A stretch of 64,000 bases of DNA, taken from assembly GCA_036346255.1 (NCBI GenBank), contig CM070622.1, positions 17,510,751-17,574,750 on the forward strand, written 5' to 3'. The DNA comes from Ampelocalamus luodianensis. Taxonomy: Eukaryota; Streptophyta; Magnoliopsida; Poales; Poaceae. The notes beneath the pieces are model-generated. The model saw only the letters and a list, made by a program, of their open reading frames with translations, ran no database searches and was not told where the DNA came from. This document shows, piece after piece, positions 1 through 11,740 of the stretch. Both the position numbers and the translations under genes were made by a program. The first letter of the stretch is position 1; each line of letters begins with the position of its first letter.

Positions 1-305
1 TACTGTTGGTGCAGGCGGGGGTGGGGTGGGGGTTTAAGAAGGGGGTTGTTTTGAGGGGTTTTGGCCAAACCACACCACCACCACCAGAAGAAAAAACCGG
101 GAGGAGGAGGAGGGGGAAAGGGAAATAAATAAAAAGGAGAGGCAAGGAGGGAAGAGAAGCGAGGCCAAGGGAGGAATAATCCCGCGGTTATTTGTGGGGG
201 GGTTGCTGGGCATCTATCTCGTTCGGGGGGGTTCGGCCCTGCGCGGTGATCTGAGGGCGGTTGGTGGGGCGATATCGGAGGCGGGCGCGGATCGCCGGCG
301 GTGAG
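1..305 (+). promoter_or_regulatory. Upstream region and first leader exon of the telomere-binding protein gene
   Basis: GC- and purine-rich DNA with GGA-type repeats around 100-130 and an AT-rich TATA-like patch (aaataaataaaaa) near 123-136. A leader exon probably starts between about 150 and 200 and ends at 305, where GAG is followed by a strong donor, GTGAGT. The start site is inferred; only the splice donor and base composition are visible. Confidence 0.45.
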
Positions 306-1235
306 GTGAGTTTGCCCGTTTGGCGTGGGGATTTCGGGGAATTCTGGTGACCTACGCTGTTCCGGGGCGGTCTCGCGTTCGGCGCTTTGGGTTTGGGGAA
401 CTGGGGTGGTTGGGGTTTTGTTCCGGGGTTTGCTTCGGTCCAATTCTGTCCGAATTTTGGCTGGTTTGGTCTGATCGGCGAGCCTTGACTCCGAATTCGC
501 ACAGTTTCGGGAATTCTGCCGCATTTTGGAGCTATTTCTCTCTGATTCGCCTCATTCTGGACGAGTTTCGCGTCGAATTGTGTGAATCAGGCGCCGAGAT
601 CCGATCTGGCGCCGCCCGATTTACGATTTCTTGGTTGGTTCTGCACATGTGATGTTTGCTGTTCTCTCCTTCTCTTTTTTTAACCGACGCGCTCGCTTTC
701 CTTTTGGCAGTTGCTTAATCCTCACGGATTCTGATGCATGTGATTTTTTGAAAGGCTTTTTCGTCTCTTCGATCGCTTGGCGTGCTGGTTTACCTGGCGA
801 ATTTATTTTCTTGGGTGCATTAAATACGGCGGGGAAACCATTTCGCGAAAAAAGGCATTTACTTTCTCTTAATTTGGATCACGAGTGGAAGTATGAATTC
901 TCTCCATTTCCTTCGATTCGATCCTCCGATATTTGATGTAATTAATTCGGTTTTCGTACGCTTTTGGAGCGCACTTGGTTCAAAATTCTCATCATTTCGG
1001 GCGCTCCACGCCTGGATCTCTCGTCCACCTGGGGCTTTGGGATTCTAAATTTTTTTCTTAATTAATTACACTCCTAACTATGATCGTTCCCTGTTTAATT
1101 AATCAAGGGTTTATCCGAGATTTATCCCAAGTTCTCGCGGAGATCCCAATGAATGATCTTTTTCTTTTTTGTACCATACCAACTAGTTTTTTCTTTTGGT
1201 AATTGCTAATGGGGTTCCGAACAATTTCTGTGCAG
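306..1235 (+). other. Leader (5'UTR) intron of the telomere-binding protein gene
   Basis: Donor GAG|GTGAGT at 305/306 and acceptor TTTCTGTGCAG ending at 1235, with T-rich intron sequence between. It lies wholly upstream of the start codon at 1332. Long leader introns are common in highly conserved plant housekeeping genes and often raise expression; that role is inference here. Small ORFs at 320-936 lie inside it and are not genes. Confidence 0.6.
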
Positions 1236-1331
1236 ATTTGTGTTCTGGGACAAGCCATGAGCAGCGCAACCACCGGTTGTTAACTAAGCAACCCTCCTGT
1301 AAATTATAAGCAACGGAAGCGAGGCGCAAGA

Positions 1332-4300
1332 ATGGTGTTCCAGAAGAGGTCGTCGTCGGAGATGGAGTCGTGCGGCGGGAGCCGCGTCGCGGAGATGCCG
1401 CGCGTCCCGAAATCCGCGAGGGTATGCGGCTCTCAGCGGCATCAATTCGGTCCTTGCTGCTCTGGTTGGCGAGTCTGACAGCGACGGCGTTTCTTCTTGT
1501 TTGGTGAAATGTGCAGGGCAAGAGATCAGTTCGGAAGAAGGAGAGCCAGGGCCAGATGATGTGCGCGTTTGACCTTCTCGCGACGGTGGCCGGTAAGCTG
1601 CTTGATGAGGGCGAGGGCTCGCTCGGGAACACGAGCGCTGGCTCCCCGGTCCTGGCTGCGCCCGCGAATGATGTCCGCGTGAAGCAGGAGGTGAAGCATT
1701 TCAAGAATGAGGTGATGGATCAGGATAGCTGCAATGAGAGTGCATTGGTCTCCCATATCGCGTTCCAGCGACCGGTGAATCACCATGCCCGGAAGGGAGA
1801 AGATCCGGAGGCTAGTCATGCTCTGAATGTGGATCCAAAGGCGAAGTCTGAGGCCGTGGACAAGGACTCCTCAATGATAAGCTGTACCAAGGCTGAGTTG
1901 GGTTGTCATTTCGGGGCGATCGCAGATAGGTGGTCGCCTGAATCCGTGGAGTCAGGGGCCTTCACTGGCGATGCAGCGGCAAATGTGATTGCGATGACCG
2001 CTGCAGGCTTTCGTAAGAATGCACCTGACATGTACAATCTTCTTGACCCGATGGATGTGGATGTGAAGCCACCTCCTTTGGTCAGCTCTGACAGCACCGG
2101 CGAGATGCCATCGTATGGCGATAAAATTCACCGGTCGATCTCCTTTCCGAGGGGCCCAAAGGGAGGGCTGGGGTATGCTGTAGATAGAGATGACGATGAT
2201 GACGACAAATCTTCCGGGTGCACTCATCCGAGCACCGCCACTAACAGGGGTTTCAGGCCCAGTTGTACAGCTAACCATAGTAGTGTAAAGAAGCTGCTCG
2301 CCTGTAAGTATCGGAAATTTGCTCCAGCAAGGATGCACAAAGGAGATCATTCCTATAGTGGTGAGCATCGGGCACCCTTCTTTTCCTTTTGAGTAGCAGT
2401 ACATTGATGGCATTCATGCTCAAACTAGCTTCATCTCACTTGAACTCATTGATACTGCCAGATGTTGACCGGAAGCCTTCTTTCCGCAACAAGAAAATGT
2501 ATTATACACGACAAAGGACACAAAGGAGTACATTCAAGCGGAGGAAGCTGTTGGATCGTCATTCAACTCTAGTATCTGATGGATTTGCAACATCAAATGC
2601 AAAGGGAAACACAAAGGTTTCATCAAGAGACTCACATACTGCTTCTTTGGAAGGTTTGTTTTGCTTGCATCTGTGAGTTCCTCTCTATGCTATCCCCCCT
2701 GCCTTATAACTTATTTAGGGGCAATATTTATTCTGCAGCAAACAAGGGGACCAATTCAATGCCATTCCATAAATCTTGTGAATCAAACGATTGTCACGGT
2801 AAGTTTAGCCCCATGTAAATTCATTCTCCTAAGTAATTGGTTCTATGGCCATACTCTAAAGAGTGCATGTGTTTCTCCTTTCAGTGAAACTTAGGATCAA
2901 GTCTTTCAAGGTGCCTGAACTTCTAGTTGAGATCCCAGAAACTGCAACTGTTGGTTCACTGAAGGTATTTTTCAGGACATTGTGCTCCTGATTATTTATT
3001 TGTTTGTGTTCATAAAGAGATGTTGCAAGGATTTCATCTTTTCCCCCCTCAATGATGTTTCATGTGGTTTAATGTGTATTTCCAATGCAGAAAACTGTGC
3101 TGGAGGCTGTGAATGCCATACTTGGAGGTGGTCTACGTGTCGGTGTGCTTCACCACGGAAAGAAAGTCAGAGATGATAATAAAACCTTAATGCAGGCTGG
3201 GATCACTCATGATGATATGCTGGACAATCTAGGCTTTTCACTTGAACCAAACTGTACACAGCATCCATCGCAGTTCCCAGCTCCTGAAGACATCGAATTC
3301 CTGGAAACTGTTGATACTACTGAACCCCTAGCAAGGTATCGAACTATGTTCCAAAAGAAATAATTGATATTCTATAATTTGAAGTAAACCTTAAATATTT
3401 GTACCCTGACCCAGACTGGGGCACTTTGTTGCATACAGGATTGCACCTGCTGACTCGTCTTCCAAGCATCGCGAAGTTGATGCTTCGCAGGAGCTTGCAT
3501 TGGCCCCCTTAGCAGCAAATTATGAGGGGAATGATCATGATTCTGTGCACTCCCATGGGGGAATTTCATCACCTGACAAAGCTTCAACAAATTCGCGAGC
3601 TATCATTCCAGTTACACCTGCAGATTCCAATGCAGGGGCTATAGTTCCAGCAAATAAGGCAAAGAGGTCACTGGAACAGGGGCAGCGTCGAATCAGGCGT
3701 CCGTTCTCTGTTGCGGAAGTGGAAGCACTTGTGCTTGCAGTCGAAAAACTTGGAACTGGAAGGTACATTGCTTATTTCCTCATTTGACGCAACATTTAAA
3801 ATCTTTCTGCTTGTTTCTTACTGTTTTTTTGACGTAGGGTTTCTTACTGTTTGATTTTGTGATATCATGTAGATGGCGAGATGTTAAACTTCGTGCTTTT
3901 GACAATGCAAAGCATCGAACTTACGTTGATCTTAAGGTAATTACCGCCAAATGCTTGACTTTGACTTCAGAAACCTTTTCAAGTCAAACTAAAGCTAGTA
4001 TATTAGAGTTGCACATGCTTGTCCAAAGTATTTTCACCGATCCCCATGATTTTACATGCTTTTTGGCTCAACTCTATAATTGTTGTCTCAAAAGCTCATC
4101 TCTAGGGCTTTGGGTTACTTGGCTGATTTAACAAACAGTTTGGTGCTTGTGGGTTTTAGGTTCCTTTCCCAACAGTGTGGTCTAACCGTACTGCTTTGTG
4201 TTAGTAGACGATTGCGGTCAGGCTCTTGTTCTGGAAAACTTTCTGTCCTTATGATTCAGTTAGTGCTGTCCTCACGCATCAGCTTTGTTGATTAGATGGG

Positions 4301-4735
4301 TCAAGTGGGTTACTGTACCTGAATGGTTCACCTAGAAATAAAGGCGACCTATTCTTTCACGTCAACTAACTCGTTCCGGACTTTAGAAAGTCTCACCAAC
4401 GGACGAGATAACGTTTCCTTTATTACACTGGAAGCTTCGGCTGCTTTGCATTGCACTTGTGGGCAGCCGACTGGAATCCATTCTTCGGTCAAATTTGAAG
4501 AAGTGTGTAAAGTTTGAACTGGCATGTACTAACCGTGTCAAAATTCTCATGTCAACAGGACAAGTGGAAGACGCTGGTGCACACGGCGAGCATCTCGCCC
4601 CAGCAGCGGCGTGGCGAGCCTGTGCCACAGGAGCTGCTTGACCGGGTCCTGGCGGCCCAGGCCTATTGGTCCCAGCAGCAAGCCAAGCTCCAGCCTAAGA
4701 CGCCCCCACTGGCTGAGGCTCGCCTGCTCACCTAA
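1332..4735 (+). CDS. RTBP1-like: Telomere repeat-binding protein, RTBP1/TRP1 type (ubiquitin-like plus telobox Myb), 691 aa
   Basis: Nine coding exons: 1332-1421, 1517-2360, 2462-2653, 2739-2798, 2885-2964, 3091-3335, 3439-3762, 3873-3936, 4559-4735. All introns are GT-AG and the frame holds to TAA. Members of this plant family bind double-stranded TTTAGGG telomere repeats in the nucleus. The N-terminus (MVFQKR, then SARGKRSVRKK and MCAFDLLATVAGKLL) is the family signature. An acidic run of about six Asp near residue 257 precedes a Cys/Arg/Lys-rich conserved stretch. A ubiquitin-like domain spans about 396-475. The Myb/SANT domain starts near 587 (RRPFSVAEVEALV) and contains GRWRDVKLRAF and the telobox VDLKDKWKT at 630-638, followed by the extra C-terminal helix typical of plant telomere Mybs. 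Its length is close to the 600-700 aa usual for the family. Exact orthology to rice RTBP1 is unproven because grasses have paralogues. Confidence 0.93.
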
Positions 4736-6370
4736 TAACTTGATCTCAGCTAATGGTCTCTTAGGAAACCATTCCAGCTTTTGTACAAAGTCAGTAAGTC
4801 AATCCATTCAAAGGAGGTTAAGATATTAGAAAAGATATGTATAAAAAGGTACAAGAAGTATTGACCGATTTGTTGTAATATCTACTCACCAATTATTCTT
4901 TTAAGCCAGGGTTCTCTCTCCTTGTGAATTAACCAAAGGAAAGGGTATTTGATTTCTTTGGCAAACTGTACATGATTGATGATGGAAGAAGGAGACGATC
5001 CATGAACTGAGATCTGCAGTGACTACTAACTCACAATGTTTTACAATTGTGGTTACAAAAAGAAGAGATTAAAGCTTCAGATGCTTTTGTTCAATTCAAT
5101 TCATTCTTTTGTTAGGATGAGAATGGTGGAAGGATAAGCAGGAGGGATGGATCTTTGCTTCCCTTTTCCTTTTTTCTTTCTATTACCCTAGTTGTACTAT
5201 GTTTTGTCGACAATCTTGTAGTTATATGGGTCCCCTCAAAATTGTACTTGATCAATATTAAAAGAAAATTGCTTATGCCCCTTCATTAGCCCCCTTAAAC
5301 TATGTCTTGCATGTGATCTTGTTATTATGATTAAAATTTGTACTGACTCTGAAAGTGATCCTGCTTGGGATCAGGCCCTAGGAGCTTATTTATCGGTGTC
5401 CTGTGGCGGTAGTTCGTCAGAGTTTAATTATTGGAGATTCTTTATCCACTGACCTCAATCATAGCACTCATGTGCTAAAAGTTTACTGCTGCCAAAATGG
5501 ATTCTACATGAACTCTTTAGTGGCAGTAGTTCTTAATGTGTGACTTGTTGCCTTAATTATTAGTACTACTCTATAAATTTCTCCAACTAATAGCTTGCAG
5601 GTTATCTGAGAAATTTTTTCAAATTTTCGCTACTTACAATCACAAGAATTTTCCAAAGATTTTAATTCTCTGACCCTTAGCTTTGATTCGTCCAGGCTAA
5701 GAAGATTCTACCGCCAAGCCGGTAGATCCCTTGAAGCACACACACGACACCTCCATCTGCGTGCATCTGGCTAGCTATCTCTAACTGTTCCGTGTACTGT
5801 AAGTATACCGTGTTTCCGTGTGAATTGTGATGATTGAACGATCGAAGTTAGAATATTCCCATGTGTACATGGCGTGTATTCGAATTACAAAAAGAAAACA
5901 AGGCAAGGAGAAGGAAGTAAGCGATGATGGAGCAAACGAACAGGCTGGCTGTTGCTTGTAAGTAAACCTTATTAGGGGAACACCGACACCTTGCCCCTGT
6001 GCCATTGGCCACAAGCTAGCACTACACAAGACTTGTTTTTTCCTAATTAAGTAGCGACAACACTACACAAGACTTGTTAAAACAATAAACTAGCGAGACT
6101 TTATGGCCAGATGCCCAGACGGATCACAATTAGTTAGAGATCAGATCCAGATCATGGCAAGTTCCCCTCCTGATCTTCACAGCCTGGGCCCAGCCCTATG
6201 CAAGCAAAGCAAGCACCGTGATCACAGCGAGAGAGTGGGATGTGTGAGATGGGTATGTCGTCCCATTCATTGGTATGCCCATATATGTGCTGTGTGCATG
6301 TGTATTGCTCACCATTATCATGAGGCGAATAAATATTTAGGCATAGGGTCTCACACGAGATACTCCATAT
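4736..6370. other. 3'UTR and intergenic DNA after the telomere-binding protein gene
   Basis: The first few hundred bases are probably 3'UTR, AT-rich with several AATAAA/ATTAAA-like stretches (for example near 5260). The remainder shows no coding signal. An 18-bp sequence (cactacacaagacttgtt) occurs twice, at 6020-6037 and 6061-6078. No gene or clear transposon is recognised. Confidence 0.5.
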
Positions 6371-7337
6371 GTTAGTGTCGTAGCAAAAAGACTTAAAGGG
6401 GATCTCAGTTACGGCGAGGGGAGCCTAGGGATCCTCGGAAAAGTGGAACGATGCCAAAGGGAATAAATGTGTATTAATTATCTTGAAAAAAGGTCATCCT
6501 CTATTACATGGAGATGTGGCTATTTATAGCATTCCGACCAGGTACACGAGATTATAGTTCTACCCCTAAAAAGACCCTATGCCTGTAGGGGCCACAGGGG
6601 CTTTTCCTTTTTCTACGTGTAGCCTTCGGTCTATAGTGGACCCTTCTGGACTTAGTCCATTCGATCAGTACGCGTGGTTCACTAGTATTCCTCTCACTTC
6701 ACACCGTGCTGGGTACTCTTAGGCCGGGGGGCCTCGGACGCACTTCGGTGCTCACAAGGTGGCCCTGGGCAGGGATCCCGAGAGCCTTCTCGCTCCTGGA
6801 CCCTAGGTGTTCGGCAGCCTTTCCACACCCTTCGGCCTTCCCGAGGGTACCCACAGTATCCTTCGAAGGGAGGGGAGGTGAAGTGTGTCTTCTGCTTGTG
6901 GCCCTTGCGCCTCATGCCTTGGGCCCCACAGATATTTTGGTGGTCTTCGCGCCTCCTTCGGGGCCTCCCCGAAGAAGGTATGCTTGGTGCTCTCCGGGGG
7001 GATTAGTCGCACCTCATGCCTTGAGCCCCGTGAGCCATTTGGTGGCCTTTGCGTCTCCTTCGGAGTCTCTCTAAAGGTATGCTTGGTGGCTTCCGGGGGC
7101 CCTAGTCGCGTCTCCAGCCTTGGCCCTCGGGGGGCTTTTTCGTGTTCTTCGGCCGGTCGTTGGGGCCAGTGGACCATCCTACGATAGTTAATGCTGAGCA
7201 TAGAAGGCACTGTCATGTTCCCTCCATGTGGCTCTCGCCCAATTTTAATACTACCTGACTGCGATTTGGTCGTGACGCCCCGCCTGTTTCCGGGCAAACG
7301 GAGGGAGGGAGGTCGGCCGAACCGACGAGTTTGTTAG
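6371..7337 (-). mobile_element. LTR-like retrotransposon remnant, related to LTR D
   Basis: On the minus strand this matches the 3' part of LTR D at 44725-44850: CTTTTTAGGGGTA, then TATAAATAG (6520-6528), then CCATGTAATA and AATTAATACACATTTA in the same order and spacing. The upstream part is rich in CTTCGG/GGGGCC repeats, as LTR D is. GTTAG occurs at both edges (6371-6375 and 7333-7337) and the left edge starts TG, but the right edge does not end CA, so the target duplication is uncertain. No internal gag or pol was found. Confidence 0.55.
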
Positions 7338-8744
7338 GCTGGAACGCCACCCCGTCACATGAGTTGGGCTACATGCAGCTGAAAACTGTTCTGTTAGGGC
7401 GGTCTGCTCTGCTAGCTGCGTGTGAGATCGTCTGCCTACATGTGCCGTTTTTGGAGCACGATATCGTTGGTCCGTTTCTCCTAGGCGGCATTTGGATTGG
7501 AACCGAGGGTTTTGAGGTGAATTTTGGAGGAGTTGTACCGTTTGCTGCAGATTTTTGTGTTTAAAAACGGGCCTGGAAATTTTGAGCCAGGCAGTCGAGA
7601 TTCAGTGGCTTGCATCCGAAAATCTCAAATCCGTCCTGCTTTCACATGATCTGATCAAGCTTAGGATCCAGTGTTTTTTTTTGTTTTTCATTTTAGTTTC
7701 CTAATTAGCTATACGTCAATTGAGCATAGTGGTTGGTGGCGGTGGTGGGTGACGATGGCTACAGTGGGGCTTGCTTAGCATTACAAAGTGGACCACACAG
7801 TGGCGCTCGCTTGATTAGTTAGTTCATTGTTACCAGACGCGTTGGTGTGCATTGACATTTGAGTCTTTGCGAGCGAGCAAGTGTTGTATAATTAGCCGCC
7901 TATCCAATTCTTGAAGAAAAAAAAATGCAACCTGTTTCTTCTCCCATGATATTAGGTATAGTTGCCATGTGCTTCTTGGATGTTATTCCAAAGAAACATG
8001 CTCATACGTACTTTTTTTTTAGAACAGCAGGGGAGCTGCTGATATTTTCATGAAAGAAGGGAAAAAACCGATACGGAAACAAACAAAACTATACAACAAG
8101 GAAAGAGAAAAGAATATCTATTGGGTCTACCGAGTCGTCCTGAACTATTATTTGGCCTACGTACTTTGAAATCAGTTAAAATTAGATCAACACAAGGTAA
8201 GACCAGAATAAACTGAAATCCAACTATTTTTCTGGTTATTGCTTCCCCCACGCTTCCTTCTGTTGAGAATAGCACAGAATTGAGCATATTCCTTGTCCTC
8301 ATTATTTGTTTTGTTTCTGATCATTTCTCGAACAACAGAATGAACCAATTGGACCAAAGATAATAATCACTCCAAAGATTTCCTTCAAAAAAATCACTTC
8401 GAAGGGGATGAAATGAAGCACACGCACGTAAACGATAGTTGATGCCAAGCCGGCAAGTTTCATGCACGCATCAGTGCATGGTTTTTGCTGGCTCTCCGGT
8501 AGTAGCAAGTTTTAATTCCAAGTTCGAGTCCAAGTTGGTGAGGTAAGGGAGACGGCATGGCACGAACAAAAGCCGTGAAGAACTAGGACTCCGTGGTCTT
8601 TTACAAGCGGCTGCAACTCCCAACCAATGCCAAGGTTTACCTACTCACTCCGTCGCTCGGTAATCTTGCCGACTAGCTAGCTTGACGCTGTACGATAATG
8701 TAAGATAGTCACGTGGAGATCACGTGTACAACCTTAATCTAGTA
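7338..8744. other. Intergenic DNA with no recognised gene
   Basis: Mixed-composition sequence. A T-rich run followed by agaacagcaggggagctgctgata at about 8012-8045 resembles the tail regions of grass retroposons, but no target duplication or reverse transcriptase was seen. Part of 8290-8470 (gttgatgccaagccggcaag and nearby) resembles 56060-56110, so an old dispersed repeat is likely. Confidence 0.35.
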
Positions 8745-10521
8745 TGTTGAATAATTGGTATAGGTGTTGAGGTGTTTGAGAGAAATCCTCAATTTAGCGG
8801 AATGTCGCTGACTGTCGTATCACAGACGGTCTGCTGGCCCTATGGATGGTCCGATCGGCCCAGGGGTGAAGATTAGACTGGCCGGGGATGAAAAGTTAAA
8901 TTTCGAGGAATATGATCAAACACTTATGTGTGAGTGCTAGGAGGTGTGTTTGCACCGGGTTTATAGAAAATGGAGCTTCGAGATAAAACTAGATAGAGTT
9001 TTGCCGAAATATACAGAGAGAACATTTTCTAGTCATTGGGAAAATTTTAAGTGCGGTCTGACCGGCCAAAGGTTGGTGGCCAGACCAGTTAGGTGATGAT
9101 CAAACCAGCCCTGCTGGCGGTCCGACCGGCCGAGGGGCAGTGGTCAGACCGGCCAAAGGGAGTTCGGGAAGGTGGTGAATGGTGTGTTTTTGGCCAAAGT
9201 CAATGGGGTCAATGCATAGGTTTTGCACGATGCATGTTTTAGCTAATGTGGGTCAAATTGCTATGAACTTGTACTTGTAATCGATTTCTTAGTCTATTGT
9301 TGTGCAGTTGGCTTGGAGTCAACTACAATTAACGACAAGTATGATCGGGACTAGACTAGAAGAGCCGAGGTTCAGAACGATCGAGGATACCAGGTGAAGT
9401 GGTTGGACTCAAGCATCACGCAAGATGGACAATAACGATCGAATGAAAAGTTCAGTGCATGGGTTGTATCAAGTGGCTTGGTGGTCGGTGTAAGCGCCAT
9501 GCTGGTTCCGGTGGAAACCAGATGGGAGAGACTTGCTGATACGAAAAGAGTCATTGATGAATCTATGCGTGACGAAACATGAGATTGCTTTACGTTGATT
9601 GGACTCGGCCTTTGGAGAATGACTGAGAAGGGGTATTTTGGTATCTTTGCCAAAATATCAGGTTGATGACATTGGAGAAAACATGGCGTAAGACGGCGCA
9701 AGGAGAGACGGTTTACGTCAAGGGAAGATGAAGATCACAAAGAGATGGATTCAGGGGACCCGGTTTGTCATCCGCTTTGAAAAACGCGCATGAAAGAGAC
9801 CTGTTTGTGTGGGCTTAATGCGCACCCGATAAGGTTTTTTCACTAGACATAGCCTCCACTATAAAAGGGTGTGCAGGATTTGCACATCCATCCATCCAAC
9901 TTGGAAACCCTAATTTGTTATTTAGGAAAAGATGAGTAAATAGAGGAGGTTAGGGTTTGAGAGAGATTGATCAAGATTGACTGCTCAAGTGTGAGCTTTT
10001 GTCCTCCATGGTGCAGCGGTTGCGAACCTACAATCTCTTTAATCAATTCAAGCAAGATTGCTCTAAGATGAGTTCTATCTTGTTCTTGTTCTTGTTCTCT
10101 CTTTGATGATTTTGTAGTTTTTGTGTTTTGGGGGTTTTGATTGTGTCTTTTGTTGTGATCTAGCTTGCTAGGACTTGGGGAATCTGATCTAAGGTCATCT
10201 CGACAATCTTCCACCCATGAGCAAGTTTTTGAATCAAGTTTTGATTTTTCTCGATTTTCGTGCCTTCTTAATCTCATTTAAAAAATTCGTGGAACCTTGG
10301 CTTCGATAGTCTCGATCGTTGATTGGAATATGTTCATAACTTTCTTGATGAGCTATGTCTGAAATCTCAGGAGAATTAGATCTTGGAATCAAAAGTTAGA
10401 TCGATTTAAGATCATTTTGGACTAATGTCCCTACAGCCGGTGGTCTGATCGGCCTAGCAACGACGATCAGACCGGCCATGTTTTTGAACTTAGGGTTTTT
10501 AGTCGTTTATTCTGTCTAACA
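8745..10521 (+). mobile_element. LTR-like repeat with GACCGGCC motifs and its own TATA box
   Basis: Starts near TGTTGAATAATTGG and ends near CTGTCTAACA, as an LTR should, though matching 5-bp target duplications were not found, so ends are approximate. It carries many copies of a GGTC(T/A)GACCGGCC-type motif (8820-9160 and again 10430-10480) and a TATA box, ctataaaag, at 9859-9867, followed by a CAACTTGGAAACCCTAA leader-like stretch. No gag or pol was found nearby, so it is a solo LTR or fragment. Confidence 0.5.
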
Positions 10522-10918
10522 AATTAAAAAGACTACATGTTCCATGTTTCTGAGTGTGTAAAGACTATATCATGTTAACTAACGGGTTGCCATTTTCAGC
10601 GCTAGACTTTCGAGTTGGGGTGAGTCGTACAACGGTACAACGAGGCCGGCATGGGCATGGAAGCTTCTGCTCTAGTGTGGCACGCGGTGATGTGATGGGT
10701 CGGATGCATTCGTTTTTGACCCGGATCGAGCAGACGTTTTGGACTCGCACAACGCGTTCTCACTTCTCACGCTGGGGCATTCGTTTATACAAACACGTAA
10801 GGAGGCACCGGATGCTTCATGCATGCTGCCTGCTGTAAATACTTTCTTTCATATAATTTTTGTACCCGTTTGTACGATGGAATATGAACGACGTTCTATG
10901 CCAAGTGCCACTAGCTGC
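10522..10918. other. Short intergenic stretch between repeats
   Basis: Contains small overlapping ORFs without recognisable domains. I see no promoter, RNA gene or terminal repeats here. Confidence 0.3.
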
Positions 10919-10926
10919 ACCGATAT

Positions 10927-11248
10927 TAGTGGTGGACAAACAGGCAGTCCGGGCCGGCTCATTCTAGCCCGCGGACTAAACGGGCCGTATCGGCTTGAGT
11001 CTGTTTAACCCGATGGACTAATTCTAGCCCACCTAGCTTGTTAGGTCCGAAAATTTAAAAAAAATTAAAAAATGTATAGAATTCTCAAATATATATATGA
11101 AAATTATATAAAAAAAATATGCCAAGTATATTAAAAATATAATTATAAAATGAACTATATAAAAATAAAAACTACAAAATAAAACCATATAAGTATTAAA
11201 AATGGAAATAAAATCATATAAATACTAATAAATGAAATAAAATCATTC

Positions 11249-11301
<53 letters not shown>

Positions 11302-11480
11302 GAACGGCCTAATGAGCCGCATGCGATTCAAGTCGTGCGGGATGGCGGCCTAGGCATGGCCCGGGCTGTCGTGCCACGCCGGCCCGGTTCATGAACAGTC
11401 GGTCGTCGTGCTGCACTGGCTAGGCCAACGATGTTGTGCCTCGATCGACCCGTCGGCCACGATCCATCTGGCCACCTCTA
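10927..11480. mobile_element. hAT-type MITE with an internal AT microsatellite
   Basis: Terminal inverted repeats TAGTGGTGG at the left and CCACCTCTA at the right. Flanks are ACCGATAT (10919-10926) and ACCAATAT (11481-11488), an 8-bp target duplication with one mismatch, the hAT length. Subterminal parts are rich in GGCC/CCGGGC motifs. The centre is very AT-rich and holds the (AT)n run. There is no transposase, so it is non-autonomous. Confidence 0.75.
11251..11300. repeat. (AT)n microsatellite
   Basis: About 25 uninterrupted AT units inside the hAT-type MITE. Directly visible. Confidence 0.95.
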
Positions 11481-11740
11481 ACCAATATCAACCTTTTTAA
11501 AGGGACAAACGACATGATGTCTTCTCTTCTGCACTTCATGGCTTCCTCCTCGTCGTTGACTGAGACAAGGGTCCCTTATCGCGCTTACTGGGAAATAAAA
11601 TATGAGAGCATGATCGAAACAAAGACCTTTATTATTGTGGACATAATGCGAGTTTTTACAAGAATGCGATATCATGAGATTGAGATTGTAATTCTGCTTA
11701 TGTTACAAGGTACACAGGGTACCCTATTTACAATATATTA

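Noticed and set aside
306..936. Two plus-strand ORFs upstream of the telomere-binding protein gene
   Set aside because: They lie inside the leader intron defined by good donor and acceptor sites.
6371..7337. Solo LTR with GTTAG target duplication
   Set aside because: The left edge starts TG, but the right edge ends TTT, not CA, so the 5-bp match may be chance. Kept only as an LTR-like remnant.
8012..8510. SINE or LINE tail
   Set aside because: A T-rich run and a faintly familiar motif are present, but there are no polymerase III boxes, reverse transcriptase or target duplication.
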